Assembly: GCF_900104775.1 (NCBI RefSeq)
Contig: NZ_FNSA01000003.1
Coordinates: forward strand, 3,100,001 to 3,164,000
Direction of reading: 5' to 3'
DNA: 64,000 bases
From: Tsukamurella tyrosinosolvens
GTDB lineage: Bacteria; Actinomycetota; Actinomycetes; Mycobacteriales; Mycobacteriaceae
Part shown: piece by piece, positions 35,567 to 42,584 of the stretch
How the letters are laid out: every line of letters begins with the position of its first letter
How positions within the stretch are numbered: the stretch's first letter is position 1
The notes under the pieces: generated by a model
Database searches by the model: none
The model's input: the letters and a program-made list of their open reading frames with translations, nothing else
Told to the model about the DNA's origin: nothing
Program-made: the position numbers and the translations under genes

Positions 35567-36685
35567 ATGGACGCGAAGGGACTGGGCAAGCGGATCCAGG
35601 AAGCCCGGGTTTCAGCAGGCGTGTCGCAGGAGGATGTGCGGAAGTACCTGGATCTCGGTGACCGCACGGCGGTAAGCCGGATCGAGTCGGGCGATCGTCG
35701 AGTGACCGCCGTCGAAATGTTCGCACTGGCGGAACTGCTGAACCGACCGCTCCAGTGGTTCGTTGCAGAGCCAGTCCCTGCCTTGATCAGCCGCCGGACC
35801 GACGCAGGGTACGACCCTGAGATCACGAAACACCTGGATGAAGACGTCAGTCTATTGGCCGATGACGTTCGATTCCTGCAGCGTAAGAAGCTGCTCAACT
35901 TCATGGTGCACTTCCACCGATGGAGCCCCCCGCTCACGCACGCTGACGCCGAGCGAATCGCCCGGGAAGCCCGCCGATCCGTGGGGATGGGTGACGAGCC
36001 GATCAGCAACGTCGGCGCGACGTGCGAGAAGTTCGGGATGTACATCTACTTTGCGCAGTACGGGAAGGACAACGGCGACGGTGCATGCGTCGACATCGAA
36101 TCCGATGACCGCGCGGAGACTGGATCAGTCGCGTCCGCAGCTGCCGCCGTGGTTAACGGCAGTCAGCCGATCGCCAGGGTCCGGATGACCGCGATTCACG
36201 AGCTCGCGCATCGTCTTGTCGGAGACGTGTACGACCGTCACAGCTCCGATTCGGAGACAATGGTGAAATCTCTTGCAGTCCATATCCTTGCTCCTCGAAC
36301 AGGCGTGAGCAGACTCTGGTATGCCCACCCCGGCGACTCCGAGCGCACCCGCGCGATTCGCGTCGCGGGAACGTATCAGATCTCGTGGACGGCCCTCGTC
36401 AGCCAGCTGCGTAATCTCGATCTGATCAGCTTCGAGGCGCGAGATCAGCTGGCACGGGAGTATCCGAAGCCGAGTGAGTTCGCCGCCCTGCAGATCGAGC
36501 TGCCTGGCGACCTCACGTCCCCACAGCTCTCCCCTGCCCTCGCCGCCGCCGCTGTCCGCGGCTACGACGACGCGAAGATCACGCGTAATCGAGCGTTGAG
36601 GATCCTGCGCGGATCGATCTCCGACACCGATCTGCGACCACGGGAGGACCGTCCGTTCACGGTTGTGGGCGGAACCTCGTCGTGA
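35567..36685 (+). CDS. XRE regulator fused to ImmA/IrrE metallopeptidase
   Basis: A 372-residue protein. The XRE helix-turn-helix covers about residues 5-60 (RIQEARVSAGVSQEDVRKYL, then AVSRIESGDRRV). An ImmA/IrrE-type zinc peptidase follows, with the IHELAHRL motif (His211, Glu212, His215). Such fused proteins act as repressors and as antitoxin-like partners of PIN or RES toxins, or as de-repressing proteases of mobile elements. ATG 35567 lies at the edge of a GTGTG/CACAC palindrome; upstream in-frame starts would cross it. It overlaps the PIN-like gene by 4 bases. Confidence 0.85.
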   Translation: MDAKGLGKRIQEARVSAGVSQEDVRKYLDLGDRTAVSRIESGDRRVTAVEMFALAELLNRPLQWFVAEPVPALISRRTDAGYDPEITKHLDEDVSLLADDVRFLQRKKLLNFMVHFHRWSPPLTHADAERIAREARRSVGMGDEPISNVGATCEKFGMYIYFAQYGKDNGDGACVDIESDDRAETGSVASAAAAVVNGSQPIARVRMTAIHELAHRLVGDVYDRHSSDSETMVKSLAVHILAPRTGVSRLWYAHPGDSERTRAIRVAGTYQISWTALVSQLRNLDLISFEARDQLAREYPKPSEFAALQIELPGDLTSPQLSPALAAAAVRGYDDAKITRNRALRILRGSISDTDLRPREDRPFTVVGGTSS

Positions 36686-37245
36686 CAGCGCAGTGGGTGA
36701 TGGACACCAGCACTTTCACTCACTTCCACCGAGCGGGAGTCGAGGACCTCCTTCTACAGGTAGCTCCACACGGGTCCGTAGTACTCATCCCAGCCCAGGT
36801 CGAGACGGAGATCGAAAGGGGGCGGGACAGATACCCGAGCATCCCTGGAATCGACAACGCGCAGGGCTACGATCGGGTATTTCTCACCAACGACGAGTAC
36901 GCCGACATGCTGACCCTGCAGATCGAGATGGACCCGGAAACACCTGAACAGCACATCGGCGAGTGCGCGGTCATCGCGTGCGCCACCGCACGTAAATTTG
37001 TCGCGGTACTGGACGAACGGGTGGCGTTCAACGAGGCTCTCGACCGTGGACTGATCGTGCACGACACCATCTGGATCCTCATCGCTTGTCACGTCCTTGC
37101 TGGAGTGGATCGCGCGGTGGCCGAAGCCGCAGTCGACTCCCTGCTGGAGACCGTGATGGATCTTCCGATCAACGACGGAACGAGCCTCTTCCCGTACGCC
37201 TACGAGATCGGTTATCTGCCGTGGGAACACGGAGCCGCCGAGTGA
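36682..37245 (+). CDS. PIN-like protein, putative toxin
   Basis: A 187-residue protein starting with GTG inside a GTGA overlap with the XRE-ImmA gene. The N-terminal VMDTSTFTHF (Asp8), LIPAQVETEIERG near residue 38 with Glu, and KFVAVLDERVAF near 105 with Asp fit the acidic active site of PIN-type ribonucleases, though the strand order is only approximately seen. Paired with an XRE-ImmA protein, it is likely the toxin half. It overlaps the VbhA-like peptide gene by 4 bases, giving a three-gene operon. Confidence 0.65.
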   Translation: MTAQWVMDTSTFTHFHRAGVEDLLLQVAPHGSVVLIPAQVETEIERGRDRYPSIPGIDNAQGYDRVFLTNDEYADMLTLQIEMDPETPEQHIGECAVIACATARKFVAVLDERVAFNEALDRGLIVHDTIWILIACHVLAGVDRAVAEAAVDSLLETVMDLPINDGTSLFPYAYEIGYLPWEHGAAE

Positions 37246-37430
37246 TCAGCGAACGGGAGATCCTCCGTCGGATCCGCACCGTCGAATCGGTTCGGCGGAG
37301 CACGGAGCTGGAAGGCGGGCGGAGTACCGACGCGCTGCGCGCGGATCAGGCCGACTACATCCTCGGGCGCATCACCGCCGCGGAACTCGGTGCACGCACA
37401 CGCCGCCGGTACGGGATCGATCCTCGTTGA
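37242..37430 (+). CDS. VbhA-like small antitoxin peptide
   Basis: A 62-residue highly charged peptide starting with GTG inside the GTGA overlap. ESVRRSTELEGGRST includes S-x-x-x-E-G, the Fic-inhibitory motif of VbhA-type antitoxins, followed by ALRADQADYILGRITAAELG, which resembles the rest of VbhA. No Fic protein (HPFxxGN motif) was found anywhere in the window, so this antitoxin appears to have lost its partner or to serve the PIN-like protein instead. Confidence 0.65.
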   Translation: MISEREILRRIRTVESVRRSTELEGGRSTDALRADQADYILGRITAAELGARTRRRYGIDPR

Positions 37431-37486
37431 GGGGGACCGTTGATGCGATGGGCGCAGCCCCGAGACTCTGGACATCGCCCGCGATA

Positions 37487-37533
37487 CGATGAAGCCCCGC
37501 TGCCTGCTGGAACAGGTCGGCGGGGCTTCATCG
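37487..37533. terminator. 14-bp stem hairpin after the toxin-antitoxin-like operon
   Basis: CGATGAAGCCCCGC (37487-37500) pairs with GCGGGGCTTCATCG (37520-37533), loop of 19 bases. The right arm is followed on the plus strand by TCCTTTG. It also lies just beyond the stop of the minus-strand peptide gene at 37557, so it can serve both directions. Confidence 0.75.
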
Positions 37534-37556
37534 TCCTTTGTGTTGGGGTGGTGGAG

Positions 37557-37673
37557 TCAGAGCGTGAACAGCTCGATCGCGAGCCGGGTGGCGTTGACAG
37601 CGAACGTCGCAATCGCCCAACGTTCGCCCGGCTTCCGCTTCCTCTTGCGGGGCTTACGCGTAGGTGTCGACAT
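37557..37673 (-). CDS. 38-residue basic amphipathic peptide
   Basis: A short gene on the minus strand with a near-ideal ribosome-binding site (GGGAGGT four bases before ATG at 37673). The product begins MSTPTRKPRKRKRKPGERW, ten basic residues among the first 18, and ends with a hydrophobic/amphipathic helix (AIATFAVNATRLAIELFTL). This design fits a small membrane-active or nucleic-acid-binding peptide, such as a toxin, a holin-like factor or a regulator. It lies between a hairpin and a 380-bp gene-poor stretch. No family recognised. Confidence 0.6.
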   Translation of the reverse strand: MSTPTRKPRKRKRKPGERWAIATFAVNATRLAIELFTL

Positions 37674-38053
37674 AGCACCTCCCTTCTGTCGCGCAGGCGC
37701 GGTCACGGCGACCGCGCGGCCTCAACCATGCCCGCCAGAGCGGCGCAGCGGAATGGACACGCCGCAAATTGGCAAGAGGCCGCTTAGCGTGGGGGGGACC
37801 GACAGTAGATCCGCCGATTCACCTGAGAAACCACCAATTTCAGCGTGTCGCTTGCGCGCCAACCGCACCGCCTGCTAGCCGCGATCCGCGTAACGGAGAT
37901 CACCGAGCGGACCCACGAGCGTTGCTGAGCGGACCGTCGATCACCCTGAAGGTCAGGTCCCACCGCGCCGCGTGAGCCCTTCGGGCAAGAGGTACCCGTC
38001 TCGGCCGGCGCTCCTCGGTTCAATGACATGACACGCTGCGTCGAGAGGAACCG
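37674..38053. other. 380-bp stretch without a convincing gene
   Basis: It separates the minus-strand 38-residue peptide gene from the plus-strand gene at 38054. The only structure I see is a hairpin at 37697-37717 (GCGCGGTC/GACCGCGC, 5-base loop) just upstream of the peptide gene. Overlapping ORFs lack coding character. Confidence 0.5.
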
Positions 38054-38317
38054 GTGACCATCATGAATGAGCAAGAGCACAGGATCAGCGACGAGCTGGA
38101 TCGCCGACTAGCAGAGACCGACGGTCCCCTAGGTGTGCGTGACGACGAGGGAGGCATCTCGTTCGGGCCGCTCTGGGTTGCGGACGACGATCCACGTGTC
38201 TTCACCGAAGACGCTGAATTCACCGTCGCCCAGGCCCGGCTGTACGCACTGTGGTGGTGGGCTGCCGCCGCTGCGGCAGATCGGAACCGCTCCGAGCAGA
38301 CGTACCGCGACCGGTAG
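38054..38317 (+). CDS. Small acidic hypothetical protein
   Basis: An 87-residue protein from GTG 38054 (GAGAGG about 10 bases upstream; an ATG at 38063 is an alternative). Acidic N-part (ISDELDRRLAETDGP; VADDDPRVFTEDAEF) and a helical Ala/Trp-rich C-part (LYALWWWAAAAAADRN) that may be an amphipathic or membrane-associated helix. No family recognised. Confidence 0.5.
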   Translation: MTIMNEQEHRISDELDRRLAETDGPLGVRDDEGGISFGPLWVADDDPRVFTEDAEFTVAQARLYALWWWAAAAAADRNRSEQTYRDR

Positions 38318-38365
38318 TCGACACTGAGCCGGGGTCCTGCGTCCTCCTTGCCTGCCAGCCAGCAA

Positions 38366-38377
38366 GCTGGCCTGCTG
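38366..38377. repeat. GCTGGCCTGCTG repeat, copy 1
   Basis: This 12-mer recurs at 51267-51278. Both sit inside short intergenic clusters of overlapping GCCAGC, GCTGGC and CAAGC words that can fold into hairpins. Confidence 0.5.
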
Positions 38378-38381
38378 GCGG

Positions 38382-38795
38382 TCAGTTGGGCGGGCCTGGC
38401 TTCCAAGCGATGCGCATACTGGAGGCACGCGACTCGTCCACAATCCGGCGAACCTCAGAATCGCGATATGCGACCTCAAAGTCGTTGAGCAGCAGGATCA
38501 ATGGATGAGCGCGCACGTCTTCGGTGAAGGCGTCGGGGAGGTTCGACTCCCACATCTGCGTGCTGACCCGGTAGGTGTTGACGTCCTGGCCCAGTCTGCG
38601 GGTCAGCTCGGCCGAGACAGCGCTCGCGGCGCGGCGCTCTACGGTGCCGATCAGCAGTACGTCGATGTCGCTCGGAGGGGGACCGTCTATCCCGCTGTAC
38701 CGCGCCGCCCAGGATCCGAAGATGTACGCGGCGTCCACGCCGTCGATCTGGTTCACCGCAGAGCGGATCGCCTCGATGATCTCGCCTGGTGCCAT
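38382..38795 (-). CDS. MNT-type nucleotidyltransferase
   Basis: A 137-residue minimal nucleotidyltransferase. IFGSWAARY (Gly27-Ser28) followed by SDIDVLLIG (Asp43, Asp45) is the GSx10-15DxD active site of the polymerase-beta superfamily. Members include MntA antitoxins, which AMPylate HEPN toxins, and resistance enzymes. No HEPN gene is directly adjacent, though two HEPN-motif proteins are encoded about 6-9 kb upstream. A GCTGGCCTGCTG repeat lies just after its stop codon. Confidence 0.8.
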   Translation of the reverse strand: MAPGEIIEAIRSAVNQIDGVDAAYIFGSWAARYSGIDGPPPSDIDVLLIGTVERRAASAVSAELTRRLGQDVNTYRVSTQMWESNLPDAFTEDVRAHPLILLLNDFEVAYRDSEVRRIVDESRASSMRIAWKPGPPN

Positions 38796-38913
38796 GCACT
38801 GATTGTCACATTTGAATCATCGTGTCAGTGCTGCTCGATAGGCGAAACATGCTGAGCCAGTGATTGTAAATCTTCGTGCCGAGTCAGGAGTTGCCCCGCC
38901 ACCGTAGGTCCCC

Positions 38914-39561
38914 TCACGACCACAGCTCCCGCATCACGTCCACGAAGTCCCGACGAGCCTGATCGAGCCGCTCCTCCCACGCGGCTTCACGAGCTCGCCA
39001 ATCCTCGTGCGCCTCGCGCTCCGCCGGGGTGGACGGGCGCATCGTGACAGGTCCACCTACCCGAGAGTGTCGGAATCGTGGACCGGCTGCGTCGAACACA
39101 GCCATCTCGGCCTCCGTGTAGGTCGGCGCGGGCTCCTGGAGTCGCACGATGAGCTGCCGGAACTTGGTACGGCGTTCGTCTCCGATGTCGCAGATGGACC
39201 AGTCGCAGTGGTACTTCAGCGAGGCGATGGCCAGCGCGTTGAAGCTGCTATCCAGCTCGTCGATCACCCAGTCGAACGCGGGATCCCGCAGGTACGGCGG
39301 TGCGCCCACAGCCTCGCCGTAGGTCAGGGTCCGCCACGCCCCGTGCAGCGCGAGGGGACCGACACACGCGGTGGCACCGGTGTACATCCCACGCCGGTCG
39401 TCGGAGCGCTCGAGAACCTTCGGATCCCAGTCCGCGCGCAGCCGCATCTCCAGGTGCAGTCGGTCCCCCAGATCCAGCGCGACGCCGTGCGTGACGTGAG
39501 AGCTGGCGGACCGATCTTCACGGTGCACGCCGATGCCGAGCTTGAGCTTGAACGTGATCAC
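38914..39561 (-). CDS. Hypothetical protein
   Basis: A 215-residue soluble protein, N-terminus beta-rich (MITFKLKLGIGVHRED), the middle helical (FDWVIDELDSSFNALAIASLKYHC), the C-terminus a charged coiled-coil-like helix (REAHEDWRAREAAWEERLDQAR). No membrane segment and no family recognised. It is divergent from the small ORF/lipoprotein pair that begins at 39655. Confidence 0.65.
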   Translation of the reverse strand: MITFKLKLGIGVHREDRSASSHVTHGVALDLGDRLHLEMRLRADWDPKVLERSDDRRGMYTGATACVGPLALHGAWRTLTYGEAVGAPPYLRDPAFDWVIDELDSSFNALAIASLKYHCDWSICDIGDERRTKFRQLIVRLQEPAPTYTEAEMAVFDAAGPRFRHSRVGGPVTMRPSTPAEREAHEDWRAREAAWEERLDQARRDFVDVMRELWS

Positions 39562-39654
39562 GGCGGGCCTCCTGGGCTGACGGGAGCAAAGCCGACCAGC
39601 CTATCGCCGCGGGGACCGGCCGCGCGAGCGAGTTTGGAACCGATCAGGGAGCTG

Positions 39655-39900
39655 GTGCGTCCAATTGATGTGGAGGAAGAACACGAAGGCGTACCCGCCC
39701 TGCCCTACTGGGTCGAGGACTACTTTGCTGACCAGCGCGAATACTGGAGGGCGCTGCGGGATGGAGGTGTCATCGACCTCGCGGACACCGGCAAGCTGAT
39801 CCAGCGATGGGGCGAAGGCCAAGCCGGAGACAACCCGCCAACAAGCGGCAGTCGAGAATGTGCACCAGACAGCGGTGCGACAGGTGAGGAGCGGGGATGA
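39655..39900 (+). CDS. Small acidic ORF coupled to the first lipoprotein gene
   Basis: An 81-residue frame, RPIDVEEEHEGVPALPYWV onward, that has coding-like composition up to about residue 55 and ends in an ATGA overlap with the lipoprotein at 39897. GTG 39655 is preceded by GGGAG at short spacing; TTG 39634 is an alternative. The 3' ~80 bases are conserved upstream of the lipoprotein at 45474 without an intact frame, so this may be a leader remnant rather than a real protein. Confidence 0.4.
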   Translation: MRPIDVEEEHEGVPALPYWVEDYFADQREYWRALRDGGVIDLADTGKLIQRWGEGQAGDNPPTSGSRECAPDSGATGEERG

Positions 39901-41051
39901 AGCGACAAGGGCTCATCGGGATCGGGCTGATAGCACTGCTCGCCGTCACTGGGTGCCAGATTGTCGCTGGTGAAGCGACTGCACCGTCCAGCCTATCTGC
40001 ACCAGCTTCGTCGACCTCTCGGCTGCCTGCTGGCCTGGATGTTGGGGACAACCCGACCATGCTCTACTCGCCAGGGCAGGGAGGCACAGACTCGACCTGG
40101 GTTGCCGAGGGCAACAGGATGCTGGAGATGCTGGTACAGCCATCGGACGCAGACCCGACCTTGATCGAAGCCGTCAAGGACCATGACGCAACACCGAGCG
40201 TCCAATCCGTGACCGACGACTCGATGCCAAAGGACGCACACTTCGTCGCGTACAAGGCCAAGGTCAGCGTCGCACTCACACGCGCTGACCGCACGGATTC
40301 GCCCAGTACGGAGGTGCGAGTCGGTGCGGCCCGGTACGCATCCGACGAGCACACCACTGAGGCGATCACAGCAGCTCAAAACGACTTCCGGGCAGCGAAC
40401 AGGGCCGCAATCCCAAACCTGACGAACGGGATTGCCGTCGAGACCGAACCAGGGGTCATCGACGTGCTGTTCCGACGCGGCGAGATCATCCTCACCGTCC
40501 ACGTGAAGTCGCCGACGACCCAGAAGTCGACGCAGTTGGCCGCCGACCTATACGCGCGGCAGTCCGTGGCCGCATCGCGGTTCAAGCCGACCCCCAGCGA
40601 ATCCGTCCCGAAGATCCCCCTTGACCGCGACGGGGTCCTCGCCCGCGCGCTCTGGTCCAGAGGGGAACTATCAGACCGCGACCAGCGCATCATCGGAATA
40701 CTCACGCTGCCGGCATTCGAGCGTCGTGTGGGGAACAACCCCCTGGTCCCCCTGCTACGGGAGGCCGGGGCTGACCTCGTCGGCTGGAATCTCGGGATCG
40801 TCATCCGGATGAGGGACGACGCCGCTGCCCTTCGGTTCATCGAGCAAGGTCGCGCCTCCTCGAAGCGCAAACGCGTGGAGGGCGTGCTGCACACGAACGA
40901 CAGCGTGGTGTGTACCCAAGGCGACCGGGCCGACGACATCTCGTGCGCAATGGTCGTCGGCCGCTACTACGCGAACGTGTCCGCATCCGACGCTGTCGTA
41001 GTGCGGCAGATGGCCGCCGCGCAATGGGCGATTCTCACCCAGAACCCGTAG
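39897..41051 (+). CDS. DUF7373-type lipoprotein 1
   Basis: A 384-residue lipoprotein. Signal peptide MKRQGLIGIGLIALLAVTGC ends in a clear lipobox (VTGC, Cys20). After a Ser/Pro-rich linker, LDVGDNPTM corresponds to the LDTGNYPTxPR hallmark of the family in degenerate form. The remainder is two related alpha/beta halves, each with a long helix and a GADLVGWNLG-like segment, and ends ANVSASDAVVVRQMAAAQWA. DUF7373 proteins are anchored outside the membrane in mycolic-acid actinobacteria; their function is unknown. GAGGAG lies 6 bases upstream. The next lipoprotein starts 8 bases later, so these genes form an operon. Confidence 0.82.
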   Translation: MKRQGLIGIGLIALLAVTGCQIVAGEATAPSSLSAPASSTSRLPAGLDVGDNPTMLYSPGQGGTDSTWVAEGNRMLEMLVQPSDADPTLIEAVKDHDATPSVQSVTDDSMPKDAHFVAYKAKVSVALTRADRTDSPSTEVRVGAARYASDEHTTEAITAAQNDFRAANRAAIPNLTNGIAVETEPGVIDVLFRRGEIILTVHVKSPTTQKSTQLAADLYARQSVAASRFKPTPSESVPKIPLDRDGVLARALWSRGELSDRDQRIIGILTLPAFERRVGNNPLVPLLREAGADLVGWNLGIVIRMRDDAAALRFIEQGRASSKRKRVEGVLHTNDSVVCTQGDRADDISCAMVVGRYYANVSASDAVVVRQMAAAQWAILTQNP

Positions 41052-41059
41052 GAGACTTT

Positions 41060-41422
41060 GTGCACCTGACCCGAACGATCGTCAGCCTCGCCGCGGCCGG
41101 GACACTGCTTACCGGTTGCAGCACCGTCGTCCCCGGCACCGCGGTGCCCGACCCCGACGCGGCCGCGATCAAGCTCGACACAGGCGGACTATCGACGAAG
41201 CCCCGGACACCCACGGCGCCAGGCTCGCAACGCAAAGTCCTCGCCGCGAACATGCTCTCCGAGCGCACGGTCATCCCCTCCGACATCGAGGCCGCCTACA
41301 CCGACGGAGGCGCCCAGACAGCGGTGACTGCCCGCAACTTCATCTCTCTCGAGTCCGAGGACACTGACCGGATCGCCAAACGAGGCATGCTCTACGGATT
41401 CATGGACACAAGGAGCATCGCC
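41060..41422 (+). pseudogene. DUF7373-type lipoprotein 2, N-terminal part (split by IS21)
   Basis: GTG 41060 with AGGAG five to six bases upstream. The product has a lipoprotein signal (SLAAAGTLLTGC, lipobox LTGC) and then IKLDTGGLSTKPRTP, the family hallmark. The frame continues through FMDTRSIA and is cut at 41422, where the insertion element starts. The ATCGCC at 41417-41422 is the target duplication. Joined to 44494 onward, the frame is uninterrupted and encodes 386 residues. Confidence 0.88.
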
Positions 41423-41508
41423 TGGCTATGTCAAGTTGATCTGGCCCCGGTAGGGCGGTTTCATTCGGCCCCACCTGAGTGGGGCCCTGAGCCGCTAGAG
41501 TCCGGGGT

Positions 41509-41760
41509 GTGGATGGGCGGCCGCGGGTGCGCAGTGTGGTTGCGCCGACTGGTTGGGATCGCGAGTCGGTGCGTGCGTATGCCGAGTTCGTGATCGCGCG
41601 TGATGATCAGCTCGGTGATCAGGTATCGGTCCGGGTGAAGATTAAAGACGGGGAGCCACTGCCGAACCTGACGACCCGGTGGACCGTGGTTTATGTCACT
41701 CACCAGAACCGGGCCTTGCGCCGGCATCTGTCGGTAGTCAAGGACGAACGCCGCGCTTAG
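41509..41760 (+). CDS. Small ORF at the left end of the IS21 element
   Basis: An 83-residue frame from GTG 41509. WDRESVRAYAEFVIARDDQL followed by a hydrophilic beta-like segment (VSVRVKIKDGEPLP; TVVYVTHQNRALR) looks coding. It converges on istB with a 4-base overlap of the two 3' ends. It could be a passenger or accessory protein of the element; no family recognised. Confidence 0.45.
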   Translation: MDGRPRVRSVVAPTGWDRESVRAYAEFVIARDDQLGDQVSVRVKIKDGEPLPNLTTRWTVVYVTHQNRALRRHLSVVKDERRA

Positions 41761-42584
41761 CCCGCGGTAGCTGCTGCTTCGGTGTGAGCCAGGCGGTAGC
41801 TGTGAGTGCCGGTTTCGATGATGGTGCCGCGGTAGGTGAGCCGGTCGACGATCGCGGCGCAGAGTCGTGGGTCGGTGAAGGTGTCTGTCCAGCCGGAGAA
41901 GGACTGGTTGGAAGCGATCGCGACGCTGTTCTTCTCTTCGCGTTCGGTGAGGACTTGGAAGAGCAGTTCGGCGCCGCGGCGATCGAGTTCCATGTAGCCG
42001 AGCTCGTCGATGATGAGCAGGTCAACGCGGCCGTAGCGGTTGATGGTCTTCGCGAGCTGCTTCTCGTCAGCGGCCTCGACCAGCTCGTTCACTAGTTTGG
42101 TGGCGAGGGTGTAGCGGACTCTAAAGCCTTGCTCGGCGGCAGCGGTTCCCAATCCGATCAGCAGATGGGATTTGCCGGTTCCGGAGTCGCCGATGAGGCA
42201 GAGCGGCAGTCCGTGGCGGATCCAGTCGCCGGTGGCGAGCTGGTGGATGGTGGCGGGTTCGATGTCGGGGTTGGCGTCGAAGTCGAAGTCCGCCAGCCAC
42301 TTCTCCCGCGGGAACCCCGCGGCTTTGACGCGGCGAACAGTGGAGCGGCGGTCCCGGTCGTCGACTTCGGCGAGCAGGAGTTCGGCGAGGAACCCCTGGT
42401 AGGACAATTGCTGCTTGGCGGCGGCGGTGAGGTGCTGGTCGATCATCGACCGCACTGTCGGCAGGCGTAGGCGCCGGCAGGCCTGGTCAACGGCGGCGAG
42501 GGCGGCTTCTTCGGTGAGGCCGCCCCGGCGGCGCAACGACGGGGCCAGCGCATTCGTCTGGTTCTTATTGGCGGTTGCGGTCAT
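41757..42584 (-). CDS. istB: IstB helper ATPase of the IS21 element
   Basis: A 275-residue AAA+ ATPase related to DnaC that assists the transposase in target selection. Walker A GDSGTGKS (132-139), Walker B LLIIDELGYMELD and the sensor ASNQSFSGW are intact. The start ATG overlaps the istA stop by 4 bases. The N-terminal ~90 residues are the IstB-specific domain. Apparently functional. Confidence 0.95.
   Translation of the reverse strand: MTATANKNQTNALAPSLRRRGGLTEEAALAAVDQACRRLRLPTVRSMIDQHLTAAAKQQLSYQGFLAELLLAEVDDRDRRSTVRRVKAAGFPREKWLADFDFDANPDIEPATIHQLATGDWIRHGLPLCLIGDSGTGKSHLLIGLGTAAAEQGFRVRYTLATKLVNELVEAADEKQLAKTINRYGRVDLLIIDELGYMELDRRGAELLFQVLTEREEKNSVAIASNQSFSGWTDTFTDPRLCAAIVDRLTYRGTIIETGTHSYRLAHTEAAATAG

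Noticed and set aside
38382-38795. MntA/HepT toxin-antitoxin pair
   Set aside because: The nucleotidyltransferase is clear, but no HEPN toxin gene is adjacent; the HEPN genes are several kilobases away on the other strand.
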